DNA of 64,000 nucleotides from Acidobacteriota bacterium (GCA_018268955.1 JAFDVO010000007.1:32500-96499); one strand, 5' to 3'. Shown: positions 55,422-63,506, numbered from the stretch's first letter. Program-made: numbers and translations. Notes: generated by a model not told the origin, from the letters alone.

Positions 55422-56462
55422 GTGCGGTGCGGGCGTCTGGAGGGCAGGAACCGTACCGAGAGGACCGAGGCCGGCGAGGTCCGCCGACGCCCGCGAACAG
55501 TATCAGCGGCCACTGTGACTGGGCCGCCGCGTGACCTCCAGGCATTCAGTTGTGAACTTGGGCGTGACCCTCAGCGCGAATCTGACCCTCGGGTGCGGCG
55601 TTGCTCGATACCGAGGCCCGCCTCTTGGTGAGGGTGCCCATGGTCAGCGTGCGTTGGTCATCTACGGCTCGACAGGCCAAGGGAGATCACGCGCGGCCAG
55701 CATTCAACCGAGAGCTGAGACATGCTGCCGCCCCGACCGATCGAGCGGTGTCGCGTCGTCTCCGAGCCACGCCATTGGGCCCACAACTGCGGCTGGCATC
55801 CTGTTCCAGGCGTCGGCGCTGCCTTACCACTCACGGCACTCGAGCGCAGGCACGAGGCTCGCAACGAGGCGCGGACGCGGCCCGTGGACCGCCGCGACTG
55901 CGGTACGCAACGTTCGGTCTGGATTTCGGCTTGCGTTTCGACGCCGCGTGCCCGCAAGTCACTGTCGGCGCGTACGTTACGACACCAAAGCGACTGTCTC
56001 ACTGACGCCCGAGCCGACACGTCCCGAGACAGGAGCGACCCCTCCTTGCGCCGAAACGCGGCGCGCGTGGCGTGCGCGGCGATCGGGGTCGCTCCTGTCT
56101 CGCGTGTCACAGCCTGGGGCGCACGCTGTTCACGCGCGGATGCCAGCGCAGAAGAAGGGCAAGAGTTCAGTCGCCGCTCGATACGTTGCTGCGCCGTCGC
56201 AATGCGACGGCCAGTCGACCGGTGTGTGCTATCGCGCTCACGCCGGGTGCACTGCGTGCAGCCGGTGCAACCTGCCGGCGCCGTGGAACGCCGCGATGCT
56301 CGCGAGCGCAGCGTCCCACCGCGCCTTGGACGCGCTGACGCGCGCCCACAGGTCGCACCGGCATCAACGCCCGGCGCGACTTTCAGGCGGAGCGTAGGAT
56401 GGTCAGACCCGTGAAACCTGGTCGGCCTTGAACGCGCCTGGACCCGACGCGTCCTGCGCGAC
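55422..56462. other. About 1 kb with no convincing gene
   Basis: Long frames are open on both strands over this stretch, but they overlap each other, show no known motif and are rich in Arg/Ser/Ala/Thr, as expected from GC-rich non-coding DNA. The one clear element is the 18-bp inverted repeat at 56025-56102. The stretch could be a degraded gene or element. Confidence 0.5.
56025..56102. repeat. Perfect 18-bp inverted repeat (78-bp MITE-like element)
   Basis: The arms CGAGACAGGAGCGACCCC (56025-56042) and its exact reverse complement (56085-56102) flank a 42-bp GC-rich centre. The size and perfect termini resemble a small REP/MITE-type mobile repeat. It is not part of a gene. Confidence 0.85.
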
Positions 56463-56488
56463 TTGACACTCGCACAAAGCGGTATAGT
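56463..56488 (+). promoter_or_regulatory. Possible promoter of the EVE-HNH gene
   Basis: A perfect -35 hexamer TTGACA (56463-56468) is followed by TATAGT (56483-56488). The 14-bp spacing is short for a sigma-70 promoter, so this is tentative. The start codon is 18 bp downstream. Confidence 0.3.
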
Positions 56489-56505
56489 CTGGGCCACAGT
56501 CGGTG

Positions 56506-57258
56506 ATGCGCTACTGGTGGGTCAACCAGAATCAGACGTACCAAAAAGAAGTTCGCGGCAGCTTCATGTGGTCGCCGAAGCGGAATGCGAACGGCGCGCG
56601 GAACCAGTTCTACGAGAACATGCGCGAGGTCGCACCTGGCGATGTCGTGTTCTCGTTCTGTGACACGCGCATCAAGGCGATCGGCGTCGTCACCGGCAGC
56701 GCGCAAACCGGACCCAAGCCCGACTTCGGATCGGCCGGCATGAACTGGTCGAAGGAAGGTTGGTTCGTTCCGGTCGACTACTGCGCGCTGAACAATCAGA
56801 TCCGTCCTAAAGATCACGCGGCGGTCATCAGACCGTTTCTGCCGGCGAAGTACTCGCCGCTGCAGGAGAGTGGCGACGGCCTCCAGTCGGTGTACCTCGC
56901 GGAGGTGCCGCAGGCGCTTGCAGACGCACTCATCGGGTTGATCGGCCAGGCGTACTGGGACGCGTACTCAACAATCGCTACGCTCCAGGCACCAACCGAG
57001 CTGACTGACGCGGAAGCGGCCGCCGCTGTTGATGCGACGCTCACCGGGCCAACCTTCCGCGAGCAGGTCGTGCGCGCGCGACGAGGGCAGGGCGTGTTCA
57101 GGTCGAACGTGCTCTTGCGGGAGGGTGCGTGTCGCGTGACGCGTGTCGACGAACCGAGGCACCTGAAGGCGAGCCACATCAAACCGTGGCGTAATGCGAC
57201 CGACGCCGAGCGGCTCGATGGCGCCAACGGACTGTTGCTGTCGCCGCACTGCTCGTAG
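56506..57258 (+). CDS. EVE-HNH nuclease (type IV restriction-like), 3'-truncated
   Basis: About 250 residues from ATG 56506 (GTG 56503 also possible). Residues 1-150 form an EVE domain (RYWWVNQNQTY at the start, GDVVFSFCDTRIKAIGVV, GWFVPVDY), a PUA-like fold that reads modified cytosines. Residues 175-248 are an HNH domain: RSNVLLREGACRVTRV, ASHIKPW (first His) and GLLLSPH. The usual continuation after SPH (D-H-L-F-D-type residues) is missing: the frame runs into the antisense of the neighbouring Mrr gene and stops after two codons. EVE-HNH enzymes are known to cut modified phage DNA. This copy is probably inactive. Confidence 0.83.
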   Translation: MRYWWVNQNQTYQKEVRGSFMWSPKRNANGARNQFYENMREVAPGDVVFSFCDTRIKAIGVVTGSAQTGPKPDFGSAGMNWSKEGWFVPVDYCALNNQIRPKDHAAVIRPFLPAKYSPLQESGDGLQSVYLAEVPQALADALIGLIGQAYWDAYSTIATLQAPTELTDAEAAAAVDATLTGPTFREQVVRARRGQGVFRSNVLLREGACRVTRVDEPRHLKASHIKPWRNATDAERLDGANGLLLSPHCS

Positions 57259-58217
57259 TGCTGTAGCAGGAGTTCGCGCAGGCGGGGCAGCGTGATGAGG
57301 GTGAGTGGCACCACGGCGCGGTCCGCCTCATAGCGGGCTTCTTTCGTGAATCCGCCCGTGCTCACGTACAGGCATCGGTCGCCAGCTCGGCGGCCACCGA
57401 GAAACGCGCGCAGTTCGTCGGCACCCATGGCACCGTTTCGGTGCTTCACCTCGACGAAGATCCGCGGCTCCTGCAATCCGAGCCCGTCTGGTGAAGCGAA
57501 GATGTCGACGCCGCGATCAGGTCCGTCCGCTGCTACCGTGGCGTGATACCCCATCGCGCGAAGGATGCCCGCCACGAGTTCCTGCATCTGTTGCCAATCG
57601 AGGGCGGCGATGCGATCCTCGATGAACTGCTCCGACTTCTCGCGGACGTCCTCTCGAAGAATGGTTTCCGCCTGAGCCTCTTCATCCTCTGCTGATGAAC
57701 GCACAGTAGTGGGAGGTGGCGGGGCTTCTGGAATTGCGCTTCCAATCGGCGCGGCCTTCGCCCAGAGCTCGCGGCTGGCATCGTGGCTGGCTCGAAACAG
57801 CGTGGCGATCGAGCCGAGGCCGTTGCGCGTTTCGACCGTCAGCACGTCGCGTGGGGTCTGGTGGGTCCACTTGACCTTGCGGACGCGCGGCAGGGGGCCG
57901 TTGCGCCAGGTGGGCTGACTTTCAATAGTTCCGAGCAGATACAGTCGGCTGTTCGGGTCGTACGTCGCCACGTGATCGCCAGGTTCTATCTCCGTGAGGA
58001 AGCGTTTCACCTGCGCCTGCCATACCCGGCGACCAGCCGGCTTGGCTGCTGGGAAGGTGCGGTCGAAGAGTTCGGTCAACTCCTCGTCGGCAACGGCCGG
58101 GTCAACCGGTCCAGCTTCATGCCACCCGATTGCAACCAGAGAGTTCGTCCTGAAGTCATCGATTGCTGACGCGTTCTTCCCTGCGCGAACCACCCAGGTT
58201 CTGGGATTCTTTGGCAT
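56814..58217 (-). CDS. Mrr-type restriction endonuclease, C-terminus lost and read through
   Basis: The authentic part runs from ATG 58217 to about 57253 (about 321 residues). The N-terminus is a PUA/EVE-like domain (TWVVRAGKNASAIDDF, LVAIGWHEAG, PGDHVATYD). The Mrr PD-(D/E)xK domain (about 205-310) holds GYHATVAADGPDRGVDIFAS and the catalytic E-V-K in RIFVEVKHR. After LLLQHYEQ the frame enters the antisense strand of the EVE-HNH gene and runs another 146 meaningless codons to 56814. Perhaps only the last 20 or so natural residues are lost, so activity is possible. Type IV-like restriction of modified DNA is the likely role. Confidence 0.82.
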   Translation of the reverse strand: MPKNPRTWVVRAGKNASAIDDFRTNSLVAIGWHEAGPVDPAVADEELTELFDRTFPAAKPAGRRVWQAQVKRFLTEIEPGDHVATYDPNSRLYLLGTIESQPTWRNGPLPRVRKVKWTHQTPRDVLTVETRNGLGSIATLFRASHDASRELWAKAAPIGSAIPEAPPPPTTVRSSAEDEEAQAETILREDVREKSEQFIEDRIAALDWQQMQELVAGILRAMGYHATVAADGPDRGVDIFASPDGLGLQEPRIFVEVKHRNGAMGADELRAFLGGRRAGDRCLYVSTGGFTKEARYEADRAVVPLTLITLPRLRELLLQHYEQCGDSNSPLAPSSRSASVALRHGLMWLAFRCLGSSTRVTRHAPSRKSTFDLNTPCPRRARTTCSRKVGPVSVASTAAAASASVSSVGAWSVAIVEYASQYAWPINPMSASASACGTSARYTDWRPSPLSCSGEYFAGRNGLMTAA

Positions 58218-58384
58218 GTGCGATCGTCCGTGGTGGAGGTGAAGCCTGCCTGGCGTGGCTGCGCGCGCGCGGCGGCCTGAGGCTCACCCATGCGCTATGC
58301 TCGCGCCTTCGGTCCGGAAGCGCGCGCGCGCTTCGCGCGAGCATAGCGCACGGTGTCAAGAGTCACCGGTTCTAGTCGGTTGAC
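58218..58384. other. Intergenic region between Mrr and AbiEi-like genes
   Basis: Divergent gap; the left part is GC-rich with GCGCGCG words and the right end turns abruptly A+T-rich at the operator region. No gene. Confidence 0.45.
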
Positions 58385-58385
58385 G

Positions 58386-58437
58386 TTCAATGAATTACGT
58401 TGTTCATTATTAATGAACATGAGATTATGTTGAACAT
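58386..58437 (+). promoter_or_regulatory. Triple palindromic operator of the AbiEi-like gene
   Basis: Three palindromes are phased by about two helical turns: TTCAATGAA (58386-58394, centre 58390), the perfect 19-bp TGTTCATTATTAATGAACA (58401-58419, centre 58410) and ATGTTGAACAT (58427-58437, centre 58432). The last overlaps the start codon at 58436. TTGTTC (58400-58405) and GATTAT (58423-58428) with 17-bp spacing could be the promoter, with the main palindrome in the spacer. AbiEi antitoxins are known to autoregulate through inverted repeats, which fits. Confidence 0.75.
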
Positions 58438-59509
58438 GGCACGGCGAACTCAGCCGCACGATCTCGACCCCTACAGGCCTTTCATCGAGGCTCGGATCCC
58501 AAAAGCCGTGCTCCGGGTAGGGAACGCACCCGTGCGGAACTTCGATGGCGTGCTGACTTTCGAGGCGGGTAAACACCCGGTCCGATACCTGGTCGAGGAA
58601 AAGCGGCATCTGCGCTTCCAAGACGTAGCCGTGGTTATCGACCAACTGCGGCGCCGTCAGGCCGGCGTCGCCGGACACCAAGAAGACCGCCTTCTCCTCC
58701 TGGCGCCGCATATCCGCCCACAACAAGCCGAAGCACTCGAACGGGCCGGAATCGACTATGTCGACCTCGCCGGCAATGCCCACCTGGCCGCGGAGGGGCT
58801 CTTTGTTCACGTCGAGGGGAAGCGTCCGCCGAAGGTCGCCGCCCCCGCTCCTCGCCGTCCGAACAAAGCGTGGGTGAAGACCGTCATGGCCATCCTCGTT
58901 CGACCTGAACTGACCGCTGCGCCATACCGAACCTTGGCGGAGGAGGCCGACGTGGCGCTCGGCACCGCCGCGACGTGCATCGCTGACCTGACCGCGCGAG
59001 GGCTTGTCACTGAACGCGCCGGCGCTCGAGCGGTTCGCGATCGACAGGCGCTCGTCGCACTGTGGGTGCAGGCCTATTGCGAGGCGCTCCGGCCGAAGCT
59101 CAAGGAACTGCGCTTTCAGGTACGCGCCGAAGGCAAAGCCGCGGTGTGGGAACAGCTACGCAAGGTGCTTGGGCCCAAGGGGAACGAGTGGGCGATCACA
59201 GGAGCCGATGCTGCCGAGCGACGAACTCACTTCTTCCGGGCCGAAGAGACCGAGGTTTACGCCGCCACTCACATCTTCGAGCAGCGGGACGTGCAGAAGG
59301 CGCTGGTGGCCCAGCCGGCACCTCGAGGCGGCAACCTGCTCGTGATAGACCCTCCAGGCCCGCTTGCGATTCCCGAGACAGCGCCGGGCACGTTGCCGAT
59401 TGCACCTGACCTCCTGGCGTACGCTGAACTCCGTTACCGAGGCACGGGCCAGGCGCTCGAAGCCGCCGAACTTATCCTGCCGAGAGTCCTGGGTGATGCC
59501 GCGGATTGA
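58436..59509 (+). CDS. AbiEi-family antitoxin-like wHTH protein (type IV TA)
   Basis: About 357 residues from ATG 58436 (ATG 58427 is an in-frame alternative). The central winged helix (about 140-200) reads KTVMAILVRPELTAAPYRTLAEEADVALGTAATCIADLTARGLV. The N-terminal 130 residues (FIEARIPKAVLRVGN, YLVEEKRHL, AGIDYVDLAGNAHL) match the nuclease-fold-like region common in the longer AbiEi relatives. It overlaps the nucleotidyltransferase gene by 14 bp. In type IV systems the antitoxin represses its own operon and neutralises the nucleotidyltransferase toxin; the operator just upstream supports the first role. Confidence 0.85.
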   Translation: MARRTQPHDLDPYRPFIEARIPKAVLRVGNAPVRNFDGVLTFEAGKHPVRYLVEEKRHLRFQDVAVVIDQLRRRQAGVAGHQEDRLLLLAPHIRPQQAEALERAGIDYVDLAGNAHLAAEGLFVHVEGKRPPKVAAPAPRRPNKAWVKTVMAILVRPELTAAPYRTLAEEADVALGTAATCIADLTARGLVTERAGARAVRDRQALVALWVQAYCEALRPKLKELRFQVRAEGKAAVWEQLRKVLGPKGNEWAITGADAAERRTHFFRAEETEVYAATHIFEQRDVQKALVAQPAPRGGNLLVIDPPGPLAIPETAPGTLPIAPDLLAYAELRYRGTGQALEAAELILPRVLGDAAD

Positions 59510-60284
59510 CGCTCGCCTGCTGCCCGTGGTCATCGACATGGACCGAGGTCTGCGTGAACTCGGTATTCCGTTCGGAATCGTCGGTGCGCTGGTGCCGGAA
59601 CTGCTCCTCGACGCACGCCCAGCTCGGATGACCAACGATGCTGACGTGGTGGTCATCACACCGAGTCTCGCCGAGTTTGAGAGGATCATCGATGGCCTCG
59701 CCGGATACGGCTTCGCGCGAACCCGCGTGCCACACCGGCTCCGGCACGCGAGCGGCGGGCTCCTCGACATCCTTCCGTACGATGAGGGCCTGGCGCCGAG
59801 CGGAAAACTGCAATTCGAGGACGGCGTGACGTTCAACATGGCCGGCTTTCGGTACGTGGTGCCGCATGCGGTCATGACTCCGGTTGAAGACGGTCCCGAA
59901 CTTCCGCTCGCACCGCTACCTTTGTACGCTCTCTTGAAACTGGTTGCCTTCAGCGACCGGAAGGCGGGCAAGGACCTTGGCAGCCTACTGCATTGCCTGG
60001 GGCATTACTTGGAGGATGACGACCGCCGGTACGGCGTGGAGTTCGGCGGGCAGGGCGTGCCGTGGGAATACACATGCGCCTATCTGCTAGGAGCCGACGG
60101 ACGCCCGTACCTTGATGCGGAGACTGCAGCGGCAGTCGGCCGGGTATTGCAAGGTTTCACCGACCCTGATGCGGACGTGGTCAGTCTGGCGGCTGCGGAC
60201 AGAGGGCGACTGTTGGTCAACGAGGAGGATCGCGTTCAGGTATTCGAGCTGTTTCGCTGGTATCGTCTCGGAGCCGGACTGTGA
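59496..60284 (+). CDS. Nucleotidyltransferase, AbiEii-like toxin partner
   Basis: About 262 residues from ATG 59496. The nucleotidyltransferase motif is GIVGALVPELLL followed by the metal-binding D-x-D in TNDADVVV (Asp48 and Asp50); a third acidic position may be the Asp of GLLDILPYDE. The C-terminal half is helical with KLVAFSDRKAGKDLGSLLHCL, like the AbiEii/COG NTase group. Related toxins transfer nucleotides to tRNA acceptor ends. It overlaps the antitoxin-like gene and is coupled to the helicase by a GTGA overlap. Confidence 0.82.
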   Translation: MPRIDARLLPVVIDMDRGLRELGIPFGIVGALVPELLLDARPARMTNDADVVVITPSLAEFERIIDGLAGYGFARTRVPHRLRHASGGLLDILPYDEGLAPSGKLQFEDGVTFNMAGFRYVVPHAVMTPVEDGPELPLAPLPLYALLKLVAFSDRKAGKDLGSLLHCLGHYLEDDDRRYGVEFGGQGVPWEYTCAYLLGADGRPYLDAETAAAVGRVLQGFTDPDADVVSLAAADRGRLLVNEEDRVQVFELFRWYRLGAGL

Positions 60285-61885
60285 CCGCATCGACCGAGCT
60301 TCTGCAAACGCTGACCCCGTACCATGCCAAGTACTTCGCCTACGAGCTGACCCGTCGCTGCCCGCCCGACAGCGACGATCGGCTCGCCACAGCCCTCGTG
60401 GACGCGCAAGTCGACCTCAATCCACATCAGGTCGAGGCCGCCCTGTTCGCATTCCGCTCGCCCCTATCGAAGGGTGTCCTGCTTGCGGACGAAGTGGGTC
60501 TCGGCAAGACCATCGAAGCGGGTCTCGTGCTGGCCCAGAAATGGGCCGAGCGCAAACGGCGGATCCTGGTCATCACGCCGTCCAATCTGCGGAAACAGTG
60601 GCACCAGGAGTTGACGGAGAAGTTCTTCCTCCCCTGCCACATCCTGAGTCGAAATCGTATAACGAGGCGATTAAGAGCGGTCAGTTTCGTCCGTTCGAGG
60701 CAGCCGACCAGATTGTGATCTGCTCTTACCAGTTCGCACGGAACAAGGCTGCTGACGTCCACCACACGAACTGGGACGTCGTGGTGATGGACGAAGCGCA
60801 TCGCCTGCGCAACGTCTATAAGACGTCGAACGTCATCGCCAATACGCTGAAGCAGGCGCTCGCCGAGGCGCCGAAGATCCTTCTCACCGCGACGCCTCTC
60901 CAGAACTCGCTCCTCGAGCTGTTCGGGCTCGTCAGCATCATCGACGACCAGGTGTTCGGCGACCTGCGGAGCTTTCGCGAGCAGTTCAGTGATCTGTCGC
61001 AGGCGCAGGTGTTTGACACCCTGAAGCGCCGCCTTGCACCCGTATGTCACCGCACGCTGCGCCGTCAGGTCACCGCCTACGTCTCGTACACCCGCCGTCT
61101 GCCGCTCGTCGAACAGTTCACGCCGGACGAGTCCGAGGACCAGCTCTATAACCTGGTCTCCGACTACCTGCGACGCGATAACCTGCAGGCGCTTCCGTCG
61201 GGGCAGCGAACCCTGATGACGCTGGTCATGCGCAAGTTGTTGGCCTCGTCGTCGTTCGCCATCGCGGGAGCCTTGAATACGCTAGCTCGACGTCTCAAGG
61301 CGGTGCTGGCGAAGCAGGGGCCGGCGAATACGCTGCTCAGCGAACTGGACGAGGACTACGAGCTCCTCGATGAGACCGCAGACGAATGGTACGAAGACGC
61401 CGAACCAGTGCCAGCCTTGTCCGCGGCCGACCAGGAGGCGCTTCGCAAGGAGATTGCTGACCTCGATTCGTTTCGCGACCTGGCGACGTCGATCACCCGC
61501 AACGCCAAGGGCGCAGCCTTGCTGAAGGCTCTTCGGGTGGCTTTCGATAAAGCCGCGGAACTGGGGGGCGCCCGGAAAGCGATCATCTTTACCGAATCGC
61601 GCAAGACGCAGCTCTACCTCCAGCGCCTGCTCGCCGACAGCCCCTGGAAGGACGGCACCGTCCTGTTCAATGGGTCGAACACGGACGAGCAGTCGCGCGG
61701 GATCTATGCGGAGTGGCGCGCGCGACACGAAGGCACCGACCGCATCAGCGGCTCGAAGACGGCGGACATGCGCTCGGCCTTGGTGGAATATTTCAAGGAC
61801 CGCGGCGAAATCATGATCGCGACTGAGGCGGGGGCTGAGGGCATCAACCTGCAGTTCTGTTCGCTGGTGGTCAACTACGACCTCG
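60281..61885 (+). pseudogene. SNF2-family helicase, frameshifted and 3'-truncated
   Basis: Starts at GTG 60281, overlapping the NTase stop by 4 bp. The first frame carries the N-terminal domain and Walker A D-E-V-G-L-G-K-T (70-77) and motif Ia (RRILVITPSNLRKQW). One base is missing after 60646. The sequence continues in another frame with MDEAHRLRN (motif II), LLTATPLQNS (motif III), the second lobe (KAIIFTESRKTQLYLQ) and ATEAGAEGINLQF (motif V). After VVNYDL homology stops, just before motif VI (QRxGRxxR), which is lost; the run-on frame ends at 62364. About half the expected length is missing. Fast-evolving SNF2 helicases are frequent in phage-defence loci such as DISARM. Confidence 0.85.
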
Positions 61886-62835
61886 CCGAAGAACATGGAT
61901 TCGCGCATGGCGTCGTAGTCCCGTCGCCACTGGGCAAGGCGGTCGGGGGCCGGGACGATCCGCAGCGATCCCGGCGCGAAGGACGCCTGCGCGTCGCGGC
62001 TTCGTCGGAAGAACACGGCGCGGTGGGCGGCGACACGTTCGAACAGATCCGCGTCTTGGAGGGCGTGCTCGGCGGTTCCCCGCGTGATCAGGCACCAGAG
62101 GTCGTAGTAGTGCCTGGCCAGTCGAGCCTTCGGCGCTGCGGAGCCCTCCCGGTAGGTCTCCTCGTGGATCAAAGCTACCTTCTCCCAGAAGGTACGCTCG
62201 GGGGCCACAGCGCGGACGGAGAACCGGGAGCCGGGCACCTCGTCGGAGAAGACCTCGGCCAGGTACGGCGTGATCTCCGGCGTGGCGGAGGGCTCGGTGT
62301 CGGAGCGAGCGCCAAGCTCGATCTTCACGACTGGCCGGACGTACGCCGCAGCGCCCATCGCTGATGGGTAGTGAAACAGCAAGGTCTGCTCGTCCGGATC
62401 GTCGGCGTCAGCTTCGAGCGTCCATGCGGCCTTCGAGGGCAGCAGGTGCCGGATCTCCTGTTCAAGCGCCGGGCTGAGTACATCTCGAATGTGTGCCTGC
62501 GCCCCGGCCATCAGGGCTTCAAGACGCTTCAACCGCTGCTTGTTGCTGGGTGCCTCTTCCGGAGCCTCAGTGCCGCCGAAGCCGAGGAATTCACGGTCGA
62601 TGACGATGTCGATGTCTTCGGAGAAGCGATCGATCAGCTTCCACCCCTTGGACAGCGACGTTCCGCCCTTGAACGTCAGGTGCGGGCCAGAGACGGGCAG
62701 GCCGAACAGAGCGCGGAGCGTCCAGCACACCCAGAGGTCCTTCTCCACGCTGCCGGCGCTGAGGCCGAGGCGACGACCCGCCTCTTCGTAGACGACCCGT
62801 TGGCGTTCGACGGGCTGCGTGAGGAAGGCGTCCAT
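61282..62835 (-). CDS. AbiEii-type nucleotidyltransferase toxin, C-terminus lost and read through
   Basis: The authentic part runs from ATG 62835 to about 61885 (about 317 residues). The toxin motifs are complete: E-K-D-L-W (31-35), GGTSLSK (57-63), R-F-S-E-D-I-D (70-76), and the third motif PERTFWEKVALIHEE. After MRESMFFGE the frame crosses into the antisense of the SNF2 helicase and runs to a chance stop at 61282. Natural AbiEii proteins end some 20-30 residues after this point, so the catalytic core is intact. It overlaps the DUF6088 antitoxin-like gene by 1 bp (TGATG). Confidence 0.83.
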   Translation of the reverse strand: MDAFLTQPVERQRVVYEEAGRRLGLSAGSVEKDLWVCWTLRALFGLPVSGPHLTFKGGTSLSKGWKLIDRFSEDIDIVIDREFLGFGGTEAPEEAPSNKQRLKRLEALMAGAQAHIRDVLSPALEQEIRHLLPSKAAWTLEADADDPDEQTLLFHYPSAMGAAAYVRPVVKIELGARSDTEPSATPEITPYLAEVFSDEVPGSRFSVRAVAPERTFWEKVALIHEETYREGSAAPKARLARHYYDLWCLITRGTAEHALQDADLFERVAAHRAVFFRRSRDAQASFAPGSLRIVPAPDRLAQWRRDYDAMRESMFFGEVVVDHQRTELQVDALSPRLSRDHDFAAVLEIFHQGRAHVRRLRAADAVGAFVSRAPLRIDPARLLVRVRPIEQDGAVLPGAVGEQALEVELRLARFGKDDRFPGAPQFRGFIESHPKSLQQGCALGVAGDRRRQVAKRIEVSNLLAKRLLVGRGQGWHWFGVFVPFVCGLIEELVVLVQFAEQRIRRPLLRQHRLETSS

Positions 62836-63455
62836 CACTTCACCGAAGGGTTCGCAACCCGGCGCAGGACGTCGCCGACCCACGTGGGGGCGTAGCGGAG
62901 GTCCTGCTGCAGTTGGCGCTTTTCGGCGTCGGACAACCGGCGACGAAGCGTGGTCACCACCTTGTCGTCCACGTGGTCTCGGCCGAGCCAGCGCAGCGCC
63001 TGGATGACGGTGCCGCTGATGCGGCCAGCCGTCGCCATCTGGCGCGGGGTGGTGTGCTTCAGGATGATCTGCTGCCGGCCCAGCTGTACCCGGCGGGACC
63101 GGCCGTCGGTCAAGAACGTCAGACGCACTGGCACCTGGTCCGACAAGCCGAGTAGGTTGGCGGCGTGCGCCCCACTAGCCTGGAGACGTGCGCCGTCACG
63201 GCCAGCCAGAGCCGACGCAACGTCGTCCGGGGAGGGCGACAGGTCACCCAGCCGGGCGTCTCGCCGCGGAAGGTCGTAGACTCCACGTGCGAGCTTGCGG
63301 ATGTTGCCAGCCCTGGCGTTTCGGCTCAGGGCCAGATCGACGGCATTGCGGGGGCCGAGGTCGACAAAATCCGCGGGCGTGAAGACGGTCCCCGGGCCCT
63401 GCTGGCGCATCCTGGCGAGCAGTTGAGAGTCCACGGAGGCGGCTTGCTTGCCCAT
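62835..63455 (-). CDS. DUF6088-family antitoxin-like protein (partner of AbiEii)
   Basis: A 206-residue protein from ATG 63455. The N-terminus is a winged helix (ARMRQQGPGTVFTPADFVDLGPRNAVDLALSRNARAGNIRKLARGVYDLPR), the standard first part of AbiEi-like antitoxins. The central part (DDVASALAGRDGARLQASGAHAANLLGL) is also typical, and the C-terminus RRLSDAEKRQLQQDLRYAPTWVGDVLRR links to the toxin. It is translationally coupled to AbiEii, and a perfect inverted repeat lies 6 bp upstream of its start, consistent with autoregulation. Confidence 0.85.
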   Translation of the reverse strand: MGKQAASVDSQLLARMRQQGPGTVFTPADFVDLGPRNAVDLALSRNARAGNIRKLARGVYDLPRRDARLGDLSPSPDDVASALAGRDGARLQASGAHAANLLGLSDQVPVRLTFLTDGRSRRVQLGRQQIILKHTTPRQMATAGRISGTVIQALRWLGRDHVDDKVVTTLRRRLSDAEKRQLQQDLRYAPTWVGDVLRRVANPSVK

Positions 63456-63460
63456 GGTTT

Positions 63461-63489
63461 TGACAGAAATATAGCATCTTTTTCTGTCA
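63461..63489 (-). promoter_or_regulatory. Inverted-repeat operator of the DUF6088-AbiEii operon
   Basis: The perfect 9-bp arms TGACAGAAA (63461-63469) and TTTCTGTCA (63481-63489) are separated by an A+T-rich 11-bp centre containing TATAG on the plus strand (CTATA on the coding strand), which may be the -10 region. The centre-to-centre distance of the arms (20 bp) places them on the same face of the helix. It begins 6 bp upstream of the ATG at 63455. Confidence 0.7.
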
Positions 63490-63506
63490 CGTCTCCGGGC
63501 GATGCG

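Noticed and set aside
55531..56497. Overlapping frames of about 280 codons on both strands
   Set aside because: No motif, Arg/Ser-rich chance composition, and both run through the 78-bp inverted repeat; no start site signal.
56814..57260. The last 146 codons of the Mrr frame as a new protein domain
   Set aside because: They are the exact antisense of the EVE-HNH gene and have no independent coding signal.
57253..61885. A simple inversion of the segment between the two scars
   Set aside because: Inverting it would still join 5' halves to 5' halves at both ends, so it does not restore any of the four broken genes.
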